Positions 1 to 10,165 of a DNA stretch of 50,550 nt are shown here, piece after piece (position 1 is the first letter of the stretch; each line of letters opens with the position of its first letter). This stretch comes from Bradyrhizobium nanningense (GTDB lineage: Bacteria; Pseudomonadota; Alphaproteobacteria; Rhizobiales; Xanthobacteraceae). The position numbers and the translations under genes are program-made. The DNA is taken from contig NZ_LBJC01000031.1 of assembly GCF_004114535.1 (NCBI RefSeq), positions 330,081-380,630 on the forward strand. The letters run 5' to 3'. The notes under the pieces were generated by a model. That model was not told the DNA's origin and made no database searches. It saw only the letters and a program-made list of their open reading frames with translations.

Positions 1-1
1 C

Positions 2-604
2 GGCTACATGTTCGTGCTGGCGAATGCGATGCTGCCGCGGCTCATCCCTGAGCTACGGCGCTCGGTTCCCGGCGTCGACCTCGAGTTCGCCGAGCTCAGC
101 GCATCGACGCGCGAGGCCCGGCTGCTCGATCGCAGCGTCACGGTCGCGCTGTGCATGCCGGCCATCAACCATCCCGAGATCCAGGTGGCTCGGATCGGTG
201 CCCAGCCCTTCATGCTGGCAATGCCGATCCGCTCGCCGCTCGCGCGGCTCGGCACCGTGCCGATGGCGCGGTTGCAGGGCCGCCCGCTGATCGCGTTGCC
301 GCCGCCGGAGCAAGATCCCGCCTCCTCCGCGGTCTCGGCCCTGCTGCGCCGGCATCAGATCGTGATGCCGATTGCGAGCCGGGTGGAGACCGTGCATTCG
401 GCGATGAGCCTGGTTCTCGCCGGCGAAGGTTTTGCGATCGTGCCGGCCTGCGCCAAGCTCGGCGCGCCACGTGGCATCGTGTTCAGGCCGCTGCGCGATG
501 CAGCCGATTCCATCGACATCGCGGTGTGCTGGCGACGGGATTCCCAGAGCCCGCTGATCCGCACCTTCCTCAAATGCGCCGAGAAGGCCGTCGCGCGGAT
601 GTGA
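2..604 (+). CDS. LysR-type transcriptional regulator, C-terminal part (5' truncated by window edge)
   Basis: About 200 residues of an effector-binding domain of a LysR-family regulator; the winged-helix N-terminus lies outside the window. The visible part begins GYMFVLANAMLPRLIPEL, the usual start of the first periplasmic-binding-protein-like lobe, and continues through MLAMPIRSPLARLG and a late segment (SLVLAGEGFAIVPACAKL) typical of the family, ending with the conserved pattern of a short amphipathic helix. It stops at 604, six bases before the stop of the convergent sugar-kinase gene, so no room remains for a terminator between them. Target genes and inducer cannot be told from this fragment. 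The family call is fairly safe; the upstream half would be needed to name a subgroup. Confidence 0.8.
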   Translation, partial: GYMFVLANAMLPRLIPELRRSVPGVDLEFAELSASTREARLLDRSVTVALCMPAINHPEIQVARIGAQPFMLAMPIRSPLARLGTVPMARLQGRPLIALPPPEQDPASSAVSALLRRHQIVMPIASRVETVHSAMSLVLAGEGFAIVPACAKLGAPRGIVFRPLRDAADSIDIAVCWRRDSQSPLIRTFLKCAEKAVARM

Positions 605-610
605 GGCGGG

Positions 611-1546
611 CTACCAACTCCAATTGATCTCATGGCTCCAGGGCGGATCGGCGCCCGGGAGGGTGCAGGTGAGGCCGGCGCAATGGGCGGCAAAGGACAG
701 CGCGCGGCGGAGCTCCTCGGTGCTGATGTCCTTCAACTGCCGGCGCGAAAGCCGCCCCTGTTCGTGCAAGACGGCCAGCAGGGCCGCCTGAAAACTGTCG
801 CCGGCGCCGATGGTGTCGGCAACCTCGATCTTGGGTGCTTGCACTTCGATCTGCCCCGCCCGCGCATGCCAGGCAATCGCACCATCGTTGCCGCGGGTGA
901 TCACGACGAGGCTGGTACCCTGCCCGAGCAGCACATTCGCACGTTGCTGGTAGGCCTCGTCGCCGAAGAGATAGGCGAAGTCGACATCCGACATCTTGAT
1001 GAGATCGGCGCTCGCCGCGAACTCGGCCATGCGCGCGAGATAGGCCGGTTTGTCCTTGACCAGATTGGGCCGACAATTTGGATCGAAGGAGATCGTGGAC
1101 GACGCCCGCGCGTCCGCGATCAGCGCCTTCGTCTCGCGGGCGCCCTGGTCGTTGACGAGCGTCGTCGAGCCGACATGGACGGCTTCGACGGTATCGAACG
1201 GGATCGACCCGCGTCGGTAGGTCCAGTTCCGCGTCGCGGTCTCGGCATCGTAGAAGGCGTAATGCGACTCGCCCGCAACGATACGCACGAAAGCGAGCGT
1301 GGTCTGGTGATCGCTTCGGGTCGCGAGATCGAGCATGACGTTCGAGCCGGTCGCGTGATCGGCGATCATGCGGCCGAATAGGTCGGTCGAGATGCCGCCG
1401 ACGAAGCCGGTCGGCGCGCCCAGGCGCGCCATGCCGATCGCAACGTTGAGGCAGGAGCCGCCCACCGCCGGCATTAGCGCCTCACGTCCCTCCTCATTTC
1501 GCGTCGGCACGAAATCGATCAGCGCATCGCCACAGGCAATCAGCAT
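611..1546 (-). CDS. PfkB-family carbohydrate kinase (fructokinase-like)
   Basis: 311-residue cytoplasmic sugar kinase of the ribokinase/PfkB family, most like fructokinases (sugar + ATP to sugar phosphate). PfkB signature 1 is at about residues 28-40 (VGGSCLNVAIGMA) and signature 2 at 244-252 (DTIGAGDSF), with the catalytic Asp in GAGD. The ATG at 1546 is five bases after the stop of the FGGY kinase, so the genes are translationally linked. Upstream in-frame codons run inside the FGGY gene and were not used. It is the last gene of the polyol operon. A fructokinase after a polyol dehydrogenase fits the route sorbitol or mannitol to fructose to fructose 6-phosphate, as in the Pseudomonas mtl operon (mtlZ). 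The exact sugar is inferred. Confidence 0.85.
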   Translation of the reverse strand: MLIACGDALIDFVPTRNEEGREALMPAVGGSCLNVAIGMARLGAPTGFVGGISTDLFGRMIADHATGSNVMLDLATRSDHQTTLAFVRIVAGESHYAFYDAETATRNWTYRRGSIPFDTVEAVHVGSTTLVNDQGARETKALIADARASSTISFDPNCRPNLVKDKPAYLARMAEFAASADLIKMSDVDFAYLFGDEAYQQRANVLLGQGTSLVVITRGNDGAIAWHARAGQIEVQAPKIEVADTIGAGDSFQAALLAVLHEQGRLSRRQLKDISTEELRRALSFAAHCAGLTCTLPGADPPWSHEINWSW

Positions 1547-1551
1547 GTTTT

Positions 1552-3198
1552 TCAACCTCTCGCGATGTCGCGCATGGCCGCGCGGCTGCCGCGGTCGACC
1601 TCGCGCAGAAGCTTGTAGACCTCGCGCTTGCGCGTGTGAAACGCCGCCATGTCGGGCGCGGTCGGCTCGCTCTTCCCTCCCAGCGCCGACATCTTGGCCA
1701 TGGTCTCGCCGATCGAAGCATAGGCACCGCCGGCCACCGCACCCAACATCGCGGCACCGAGCAGCACCGGCTCCTTCGTCTGCGGCAGCGCGACCGTGAG
1801 CCCCGTCGTGTCGGCCATGATCTGCCGTACCAGCGCACTGCGGCTGGCGCCGCCGCCCATGATCATCATGCTGGAGCGCACGCCGTGCGCGGCAAAGGCT
1901 TCGATCACCTCGGCGAGCCCATAGGCGAGCCCGCACAGGCCGGCGACGAACAGCCGCTCCATCGAGGCGATGTCGGTGTCGAGATCGAGGCCCGCGATCA
2001 CCGCGCGCGTATCAGGATCGGCGTAGGGCGAGCGGTTGCCGATGAACTCAGGAAGCACATGGATATCGCGGGCGAGCAGCGCGGCGCGGCTGGCGCTGCC
2101 CGCGCGCGCGATGATGCGGCGTTCGAGGAGGTCGATGAGGTCGAGGCCCTCGCTGCGCGCCGCCGCGCTCGCATCAGTGTGGCCCGGATGCGACTTGAGG
2201 AGATGGTCGATCGCCGCACCCGCGGCAGACTGGCCGCCCTCGTTGAGCCAGAAGTCCGGGACCATGCCGGAATAATAAGGTCCCCAGACGCCCGGCACGA
2301 AATACGGCTCCTTCGTCGTCGCCATGATGCAGGCCGACGTTCCCATGATGTAGGCGAGCCGGTCACAGACGTCGCTGGCCCCGCCCGAACCGTCGCGGCC
2401 GCCGATCGCCCCGATGCCGCCGGCATGGGCGTCGATCAGCGAGGCACCGACCGGCAGGCCCGGCGACAGGCCGAGCTCGGCGGCGGCTGCGCGGCTAAGG
2501 CCGGTGCCCAGTCGCGTGCCGGGGGCGACGATCTCGGTGCCGATGCGGGCGTATTTCTCGATAACGAAGTCCGACAGGCCGATGCGCTTGAAGAATTGCG
2601 CGCTCCAGCCGCCGCCGTCATGGGCGAGATAGTTCCATTTGCAGGTGACGGTGCAGGTCGAGCGCTGCAGCGAGCCGGTCGCGCGCCAGGTCAGATAATC
2701 CGAGAGATCAAAGAAGTGGCCAGCGGCATCGAAGCTCCCACGAAGGTGCCGCTTCAGCCATAACAGCTTCGGCATTTCCATCTCGGGCGAGATCGAGCCG
2801 CCGACATAGCGCAGCACGGCGTCCTCGGTCTCGTTGATCAGCCGCGCCTCGGCAATGGCACGATGATCCATCCAGACGATGACATTGCGTTGCGCCTCGC
2901 CGGATGCGCTGACGGTGAGCGGCTCGCCCTGTCGATCCAGGACGACCAGCGAACAGGTGGCGTCAAAGCCGATGCCGCCGACGCTGTCGGGCGCGATGGC
3001 CGCTTCCGCCATCGCCGCCCGCACCGATCTGACGCAGGCCTCCCAGATGTCCTGCGATGATTGCTCGACGATGTCGCCAGGCTCGTGCCAGATCCGGATC
3101 GGATGCCGCGCGGTCGCAAGCAGGTTTCCGGCCTCGTCAAACACCCCGGCCCGCGTGCTCGTGGTCCCCACGTCGACGCCGATATACGCTCGCGGCAT
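1552..3198 (-). CDS. FGGY-family pentulose kinase (D-ribulokinase-like)
   Basis: 548-residue FGGY kinase. The N-terminal ATPase lobe starts with IGVDVGTTSTRAGVFDE (about residues 5-21), and the C-terminal lobe has the phosphate-binding stretch MIMGGGASRSALV followed by EPVLLGAAMLGA. The internal blocks MEMPKLLWLKRHL and FFDLSDYLTWRATG are those I associate with the D-ribulokinase/YDR109C-type subgroup rather than xylulokinases. The ATG at 3198 was chosen because the domain begins at once and a longer start would overlap the SDR gene. It sits 40 bp after the SDR. A D-ribulose kinase would phosphorylate the product of an arabitol or ribitol dehydrogenase, so this operon may handle both pentitols and hexitols. 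Substrate is inference. Confidence 0.87.
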   Translation of the reverse strand: MPRAYIGVDVGTTSTRAGVFDEAGNLLATARHPIRIWHEPGDIVEQSSQDIWEACVRSVRAAMAEAAIAPDSVGGIGFDATCSLVVLDRQGEPLTVSASGEAQRNVIVWMDHRAIAEARLINETEDAVLRYVGGSISPEMEMPKLLWLKRHLRGSFDAAGHFFDLSDYLTWRATGSLQRSTCTVTCKWNYLAHDGGGWSAQFFKRIGLSDFVIEKYARIGTEIVAPGTRLGTGLSRAAAAELGLSPGLPVGASLIDAHAGGIGAIGGRDGSGGASDVCDRLAYIMGTSACIMATTKEPYFVPGVWGPYYSGMVPDFWLNEGGQSAAGAAIDHLLKSHPGHTDASAAARSEGLDLIDLLERRIIARAGSASRAALLARDIHVLPEFIGNRSPYADPDTRAVIAGLDLDTDIASMERLFVAGLCGLAYGLAEVIEAFAAHGVRSSMMIMGGGASRSALVRQIMADTTGLTVALPQTKEPVLLGAAMLGAVAGGAYASIGETMAKMSALGGKSEPTAPDMAAFHTRKREVYKLLREVDRGSRAAMRDIARG

Positions 3199-3238
3199 TG
3201 TCGCTCCCGGTCGCTTTCCGTCAGTCTTGACGGTAAAC

Positions 3239-4012
3239 CTACCAGCAAGTGTAGCCGCCATCCACCAGCACGATGCTGCCGGTCATCAGGCTCGCGGCCT
3301 CCGAGGAGAGGAACAGCACGACGGAGGCGATCTCCTCGACCTGCCCCATCCGCGCCATCGGAGTTCCACCGATCCAGGCGTCGTACATCTTGGCGTTGCT
3401 CTTCACGAAGGCGTTGAGCGGGGTCTCGATATAGGTCGGCGCCACCGCATTGACGCGGATGCCGCGCGCACCCCATTCGGCGGCCAGTGACTTGGTCAGG
3501 TGATGCACGGCAGCCTTGGAGGCGTTGTAGAAGCACTGCTCCTGCGGCTTGTTGACGATGAAGCCGGACATCGAGCCGACATTGACGATGGCGCCACTTT
3601 TCGCCTTCAGCATGTGCTTGCCGAATTCGCGGCAGCACCAGAAGGTGCCGTTGAGATTGACGTCGATGACGTTGAGCCAGTGCTCGTCGGTGACGGTTTC
3701 GGCCGGGGTTTCGCTACGGGCGATGCCGGCATTGTTGACGAGAATGTCGACCTTGCCGTGACGGGCGACGAGGTCGTTCGCGACCTCCGCCACGCGCTTG
3801 GTATCGGTGACGTCCATGATCGCGGTCTCGATGTCAAAGCCCTTCGCCTTCAGGCTGGCCTTGGCACTGTCGGCGATCTTGCTGTCGCGGTCGCCGATGA
3901 TGACCCTGGCGCCGGCTTCAGCCAGCGCTTCCGCGCAGCCAAGGCCGATGCCCTGCCCGCCGCCGGTGATGAACGCGGTCTTGCCGTTCAGCTTGAATTT
4001 TTCGAGGTACAT
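3239..4012 (-). CDS. SDR-family polyol dehydrogenase
   Basis: 257-residue classical short-chain dehydrogenase/reductase. It has the cofactor motif TGGGQGIG (16-23), NNAG (93-96), catalytic Ser147 in VGSMSG, and Tyr162/Lys166 in YNASK. An acidic stretch after strand 2 (GDRDS, about 40-44) favours NAD+. The block GSMSGFIVNKPQ and the C-terminal GGYTCW resemble galactitol dehydrogenase and D-arabinitol 2-dehydrogenase type enzymes, so it likely oxidises a sugar alcohol to a ketose. It lies between the ABC importer and two sugar kinases, the order expected for polyol uptake, oxidation and phosphorylation. D-arabitol/ribitol to D-ribulose, or sorbitol to fructose, are the best candidates. Confidence 0.87.
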   Translation of the reverse strand: MYLEKFKLNGKTAFITGGGQGIGLGCAEALAEAGARVIIGDRDSKIADSAKASLKAKGFDIETAIMDVTDTKRVAEVANDLVARHGKVDILVNNAGIARSETPAETVTDEHWLNVIDVNLNGTFWCCREFGKHMLKAKSGAIVNVGSMSGFIVNKPQEQCFYNASKAAVHHLTKSLAAEWGARGIRVNAVAPTYIETPLNAFVKSNAKMYDAWIGGTPMARMGQVEEIASVVLFLSSEAASLMTGSIVLVDGGYTCW

Positions 4013-4054
4013 GGTGGTTCTTTCCGTTTCTTGCCGCTTTCTTGCCGTTTCTTG

Positions 4055-5062
<1,008 letters not shown>

Positions 5063-5077
5063 GATCCGGCAGCCCCT

Positions 5078-5908
5078 CTACTTCACCGCGCCGAAGGTGA
5101 GCCCGCGCACGAGCTGCTTCTGGCTGAACCAACCGAGGACGAGAATTGGCGCGATCGCCAGCGTCGAGGCCGCCGACAGCTTTGCCCAGAACAGCCCTTC
5201 CGGGCTGGAATAGGAGGCGATGAAGGTGGTGAGCGGCGCCGCGTTCGAGGTCGACAAATTGAGCGTCCAGAACGCCTCGTTCCAGGCGAGGATCAGGTTC
5301 AGCAGCAGCGTGGACGCCAGCCCCGGGATCGCCATCGGCGTCAGCACGTAAACCAGCTCGCGGCCGATGGTGGCGCCGTCCATGCGCGCGGCTTCGAGAA
5401 TGTCGCGCGGGATCTCCTTGAAATAGGTGAAAAGCATCCAGATGACGATCGGCAGGTTGCCGAGGCACAGGATGAAGACGAGGCCGATGCGCGAATCCAG
5501 CAGACCGAAGGATTTGTAGATCAGGTAGATCGGCACCAGCACGCCGACCGGCGGCATCATCTTGGTCGAGAGCATCCAGAGCAGGATGTCCTTGGTGCGC
5601 TTGGTCGGCGAGAACGCCATCGACCAGGCCGCGGGAATAGCTATCAAGAGAGCGATGAGCGTCGAGCCGCCGGCGATGATGATCGAGTTCATCGCGTGGT
5701 GAAAATAGTCGCTGCGCTCCTGCACGGTCGCATAGTTCTCCGTGGTCCAGTGGAACAACAGGAAGGACGGCGGCACGGCAAAGGCCTCGAGCTCGGTCTT
5801 GAAGCTCGCCAGCACCATCCACAGGATCGGGAAGAAGATCAGGAAGCCGAAGAACCACGCTCCGATCGTCGAGACCACCACCCGCCGCGTCGTCGCCATC
5901 CGTGCCAT
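5078..5908 (-). CDS. Carbohydrate ABC transporter permease (MalG family)
   Basis: 276-residue inner-membrane permease with about six hydrophobic spans, the first near residues 12-35. The coupling EAA loop is at about 190-210: EAARMDGATIGRELVYVLTP. It ends in a short LVRGLTFGAVK tail characteristic of the MalG/SmoG-type subunit. The ATG at 5908 lies three bases after the stop of the partner permease, implying translational coupling. Together with 5912-6784 it makes the membrane channel of the polyol importer. Confidence 0.92.
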   Translation of the reverse strand: MARMATTRRVVVSTIGAWFFGFLIFFPILWMVLASFKTELEAFAVPPSFLLFHWTTENYATVQERSDYFHHAMNSIIIAGGSTLIALLIAIPAAWSMAFSPTKRTKDILLWMLSTKMMPPVGVLVPIYLIYKSFGLLDSRIGLVFILCLGNLPIVIWMLFTYFKEIPRDILEAARMDGATIGRELVYVLTPMAIPGLASTLLLNLILAWNEAFWTLNLSTSNAAPLTTFIASYSSPEGLFWAKLSAASTLAIAPILVLGWFSQKQLVRGLTFGAVK

Positions 5909-5911
5909 GGG

Positions 5912-6784
5912 TCAAGCCTCCAGATTGCGGCCGACGATGCGGACGAGGAAGAAGGCGACGACGTTCGCGATCACCACCGCGACGAGGCCGCCCGCCGAGG
6001 CGCTGCCGACGTCGAACTGGATCAGCGCCTGCGAATAGATCAGGAAGGCGATGTTGGTGGTTTGAAGGCCCGGCCCTCCCCCGGTGGTAACGAAGATCTC
6101 GGCGAACACCGTCAGCAGGAAGATCGTCTCGATCAGGATCACGACCGTGATGGGGCGCGCCAGATGCGGCAGCGTGATGTAGATGAAGGTCGATACCGCG
6201 CTGGCGCCGTCCATCTCGGCGGCCTCCTTCTGCTCCTCGTCGAGCGATTGCAGCGCGGTGAGCAGGATCAACGTGGCGAACGGCAGCCATTGCCACGTCA
6301 CGATCAGGATCACGGCAAGGAGCGGCACGTCGTTGAACCAGTCGATCGGCGTCAGGCCGAACAGCGAGGCGAGCCAGGCGAACAGGCCGGACACCGGATG
6401 CATCAACAAATTCTTCCAGACCAGCGCGCTGACCGTCGGCATCACGAAGAACGGCGCGATCACCATCAGCCGCACGAAATTGCGCCCGATCACCGGTTGG
6501 TCCATCAACAGCGCGAGCGGAATGCCGAGCAGGATCGTCAGCGCCAGCACGGAGCCGACCAAAACCAGCGTGTTCTGAAGCGAGGCCAGGAAGGCCGGAT
6601 CGGTGAGGAAGTAACGGAAGTTCTCCAGGCCCACGAACGACTCGGAGCCGGGATCGAGCAGACTGTAATGCAGGGTCGAGAAGTAGATCGTCAGCGCGAG
6701 CGGAACGATCATCCAGATGAAGAGCAGCCCGACCGCAGGCGTCAGGAGCGAGCGCGCAAGGAACTGCGTCTGCCGGGTTGCCAT
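5912..6784 (-). CDS. Carbohydrate ABC transporter permease (MalF family)
   Basis: 290-residue inner-membrane permease, first membrane span near residues 12-32. The EAA loop is around residues 193-210 (EAAEMDGASAVSTFIYITLP). The ATG at 6784 was preferred over an upstream one because it is preceded by AAGGAG about nine bases earlier, and the extra 32 residues from the longer start (rich in R, F, S) have no family counterpart. It forms a heterodimer with the 5078-5908 permease. The 152-bp gap to the binding-protein gene is the longest within the operon and may hold a transcript-processing site; I saw no clear hairpin there. Confidence 0.92.
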   Translation of the reverse strand: MATRQTQFLARSLLTPAVGLLFIWMIVPLALTIYFSTLHYSLLDPGSESFVGLENFRYFLTDPAFLASLQNTLVLVGSVLALTILLGIPLALLMDQPVIGRNFVRLMVIAPFFVMPTVSALVWKNLLMHPVSGLFAWLASLFGLTPIDWFNDVPLLAVILIVTWQWLPFATLILLTALQSLDEEQKEAAEMDGASAVSTFIYITLPHLARPITVVILIETIFLLTVFAEIFVTTGGGPGLQTTNIAFLIYSQALIQFDVGSASAGGLVAVVIANVVAFFLVRIVGRNLEA

Positions 6785-6936
6785 CCCTGACTTCTCCTTC
6801 AGAGCGTTTTCGAGCGAAGTGGAGACCGGTTCGCGGGAAGAAAACGCGTCAAAATGAAACCTCGGGAAGAAGGCGGCCATCCATCCTGGGACGGGCGGAT
6901 GGCCGCAAGTCTGAGCTCAGGAGGTCGAGCTCGGGT

Positions 6937-8250
<1,314 letters not shown>

Positions 8251-8273
8251 GGTGACCTCCCCTCAATTCGCGT

Positions 8274-8308
8274 TTGAGCATATGCCCACGCGTTGGGCGT
8301 ATGTTCAA
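8274..8308. promoter_or_regulatory. 35-bp dyad operator before the polyol importer (putative SorC-family site)
   Basis: Left arm TTGAGCATATGCCCA, spacer CGCGT, right arm TGGGCGTATGTTCAA. The arms are inverted repeats with two mismatches. It lies 24-58 bp before the GTG of the binding-protein gene. A related 35-bp dyad of the same geometry lies at 10103-10137, before the HAD-SorC pair. The adjacent regulator at 8474-9424 is the natural ligand-responsive candidate to bind both. Confidence 0.75.
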
Positions 8309-8416
8309 CGGAGCGGCGACCGTTGTCAAGCAGGCGCGCGGGCATTTGCGCAACTTATGAGTGCTGCGGTGCGGGAGGGCGTGAGTCGAACTGAGACGAG
8401 GGCGGCGGATTCTTCA

Positions 8417-8438
8417 CCTCTCCCGCTTGCGGGAGAGG
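8417..8438. terminator. Perfect hairpin after the SorC-type regulator gene
   Basis: A 10-bp perfect stem (CCTCTCCCGC / GCGGGAGAGG) with a 2-base centre, 36 bp after the stop of the regulator gene on the minus strand. There is no strong U-tract. Similar CCTCTCCC...GGGAGAGG hairpins follow chvE (19147-19172) and the FAH gene (29030-29053), so this appears to be a repeated terminator-like element. Confidence 0.5.
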
Positions 8439-8473
8439 GAGCGCAGTTCCGACGCGGCTACACCGAACGCCCC

Positions 8474-9424
8474 CTACCGCTCCAGAATCGCCTGCGCGGT
8501 TGTCTCATCAGTAATGAGCCCATTGATCAGGCCGCCGTTCAGCGCCGCGGCGATCGCCGTCACTTTGGCCGCGCCGACCGCGGCGCCGATCGTCGTGGTC
8601 TTCGCCGGCACTTCCGGCGGAATGCTGGTGAGGCGCTTGTTGGTGCCGGCCTTGAGCAGACGTCCCTTGGAATCATAGGCCCAGCCGGTGATCTCGCCGA
8701 TGGCGCCGAGCCGCATCATCTCGAACAATTCGTCGCGGGTGACGAAGCCGTCGATGTGAACCTGCGCCTTCTGGTCCATCTGGCCGATGCCGACGAGGCG
8801 CAAATCCGCCTTGGCCGCCACCGCCTTCACCTTGGCGATCGGCTCGATGCGGACCATCTTGTTGCGCTCGTCCTCGGACGACATCAGGAACGGCAGCGGC
8901 ATCGGATAATGCCGCGCCCCGGTGCGGTCGGCGAGCCGGCCGACGGTGTCGTAAAAGCTCGCCGAACCGTCGGCGGAGATGTTGCCGACCAGTGAGACGA
9001 TCTGGTGATTGGGTCGGTCGATCGGCGTGACGCGCTCGACCGCTGCGCGCACCGCCCTGCCGGTGCCGAGCGCGACGATCACGGGCGTCTCAGAGCGCAG
9101 CGTCGCATCGAGCAGATTGGCGCAGCGTTCGGCAATGCCCGCAGTGGCCTGCGGCGCCGCAGGATCAGCCGGCACCACCTCGCAATGGACAAGGTCGAAC
9201 CGCTCCTTCAGGCGCGCCGCAAGTTCCATGCAAGCGGCGATGGGGTGCTCGAGCCGGAACGTGATGAGGCGTTCGGCGAGGCACAGCGAGACCAGCCGCT
9301 GCGCCGAGGCCCGCGAGACCTGGAGCATCTTCGCGATCTCGTCCTGGGTGTGACCGGCGATGAAATAAAGCCAGCCGGCGCGCGCGGCATCGTCGAGTCG
9401 CGACTTGTCGTTCTCGGCGGCCAT
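8474..9424 (-). CDS. SorC/DeoR-superfamily sugar-binding transcriptional regulator
   Basis: 316-residue regulator. The N-terminal helix-turn-helix is at about 24-50 (HTQDEIAKMLQVSRASAQRLVSLCL), and the C-terminal domain is the phospho-sugar-binding SorC domain, with landmarks VIVALGTGRAVRAAV, LVGNISADG and LVGIGQMDQ. The start at 9424 is preceded by GAGG/GGAGG and is seven bases after the HAD stop. It is encoded upstream of, and in the same direction as, the polyol operon. Both promoters carry the same dyad, so it likely represses or activates the polyol genes and its own operon in response to a phosphorylated or free sugar. Confidence 0.92.
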   Translation of the reverse strand: MAAENDKSRLDDAARAGWLYFIAGHTQDEIAKMLQVSRASAQRLVSLCLAERLITFRLEHPIAACMELAARLKERFDLVHCEVVPADPAAPQATAGIAERCANLLDATLRSETPVIVALGTGRAVRAAVERVTPIDRPNHQIVSLVGNISADGSASFYDTVGRLADRTGARHYPMPLPFLMSSEDERNKMVRIEPIAKVKAVAAKADLRLVGIGQMDQKAQVHIDGFVTRDELFEMMRLGAIGEITGWAYDSKGRLLKAGTNKRLTSIPPEVPAKTTTIGAAVGAAKVTAIAAALNGGLINGLITDETTAQAILER

Positions 9425-9431
9425 GCGGGCC

Positions 9432-10094
9432 TCACGCCTCCCAGAAATCGCTCATGCGCGCGAAGACCCGGTCGGCCCCCGCACCGGACAATATAGCCTG
9501 CCCGTCACGGCCGCGGTAATGGCTGCCGCCGACAAATCCCCAGACGGTCATGCCGGCCGCCTTGCCCGCCTTCACGCCGCTGACGCTGTCCTCGATCACC
9601 AGGGCGCGCTCGGGCGAGATGTGCATCTTCTCGGCCGTGTACAGGAAGAGATCCGGCGCCGGCTTGCCATGCCGGACCATTTGCGCCGTGTAGATCCGGT
9701 CGCCAAAATGCGCCCGCAGGCCGGTGACGTCGAGGGAGAGCGCGACGCGATCGAGGTCGCTGGACGAGGCCACGCAAAACGGCACGGACAGGTCGGACAC
9801 CACGCCGGCAACGCCGGGGATCGGCTGAAGCGAAGCTGCGAACGTCGACAGCACTTGCGACTTCAGGCACGGCAGAAAGCTCTCCGGTACGATCTGCCCG
9901 AGATCACGATAATGCTGCTCGATCGCCTTGGTACTGCGCCCGAGAAAGAGCTCGAGCGCCTGCTGCTGGCTGAGCCCAATGCCGAACCCGGCCAGTACCT
10001 CGGACAGACACCGGCAGCTCAGCAGCTCGCTGTCGACGAGCACGCCGTCGCAATCGAAGATGATCAGATCTGGTTTTGGCCGGCCCTGCTCCAT
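9432..10094 (-). CDS. HAD-superfamily sugar phosphatase (subfamily IA)
   Basis: 220-residue hydrolase of the beta-phosphoglucomutase/phosphatase subgroup. Motif I is DCDGVLVDSE (about 14-23, nucleophile Asp14 and acid Asp16), motif II includes CVASSSDLDRV (about 107-117), motif III Lys in HGKPAPDLFL (about 142-151), and motif IV IEDSVSGVKAG (about 165-175). The ATG at 10094 opens the motif directly; no convincing Shine-Dalgarno is visible, and the reading frame from the nearby ATG at 10102 differs. It is co-transcribed with the SorC-type regulator. It probably dephosphorylates a sugar or polyol phosphate that would otherwise build up; the substrate is not determinable here. Confidence 0.88.
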   Translation of the reverse strand: MEQGRPKPDLIIFDCDGVLVDSELLSCRCLSEVLAGFGIGLSQQQALELFLGRSTKAIEQHYRDLGQIVPESFLPCLKSQVLSTFAASLQPIPGVAGVVSDLSVPFCVASSSDLDRVALSLDVTGLRAHFGDRIYTAQMVRHGKPAPDLFLYTAEKMHISPERALVIEDSVSGVKAGKAAGMTVWGFVGGSHYRGRDGQAILSGAGADRVFARMSDFWEA

Positions 10095-10102
10095 CCGGCC
10101 AT

Positions 10103-10137
10103 TCGATCATATACCCATTAAGTGAGCAATAGCTCAC
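10103..10137. promoter_or_regulatory. Second copy of the polyol-locus dyad operator, before HAD-SorC genes
   Basis: Read on the minus strand: left arm GTGAGCTATTGCTCA, spacer CTTAA, right arm TGGGTATATGATCGA. It has the same 15-5-15 layout as 8274-8308 and shares about 10 of 15 and 11 of 15 bases in the two arms. The left arm also contains a perfect 16-bp palindrome (10122-10137, GTGAGC AATA GCTCAC on the plus strand). It ends 9 bp before the HAD start codon, so a bound regulator would block this promoter, consistent with autoregulation. Confidence 0.68.
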
Positions 10138-10165
10138 CAAGAGCGCATGCCCGCAGGTTCCGACA

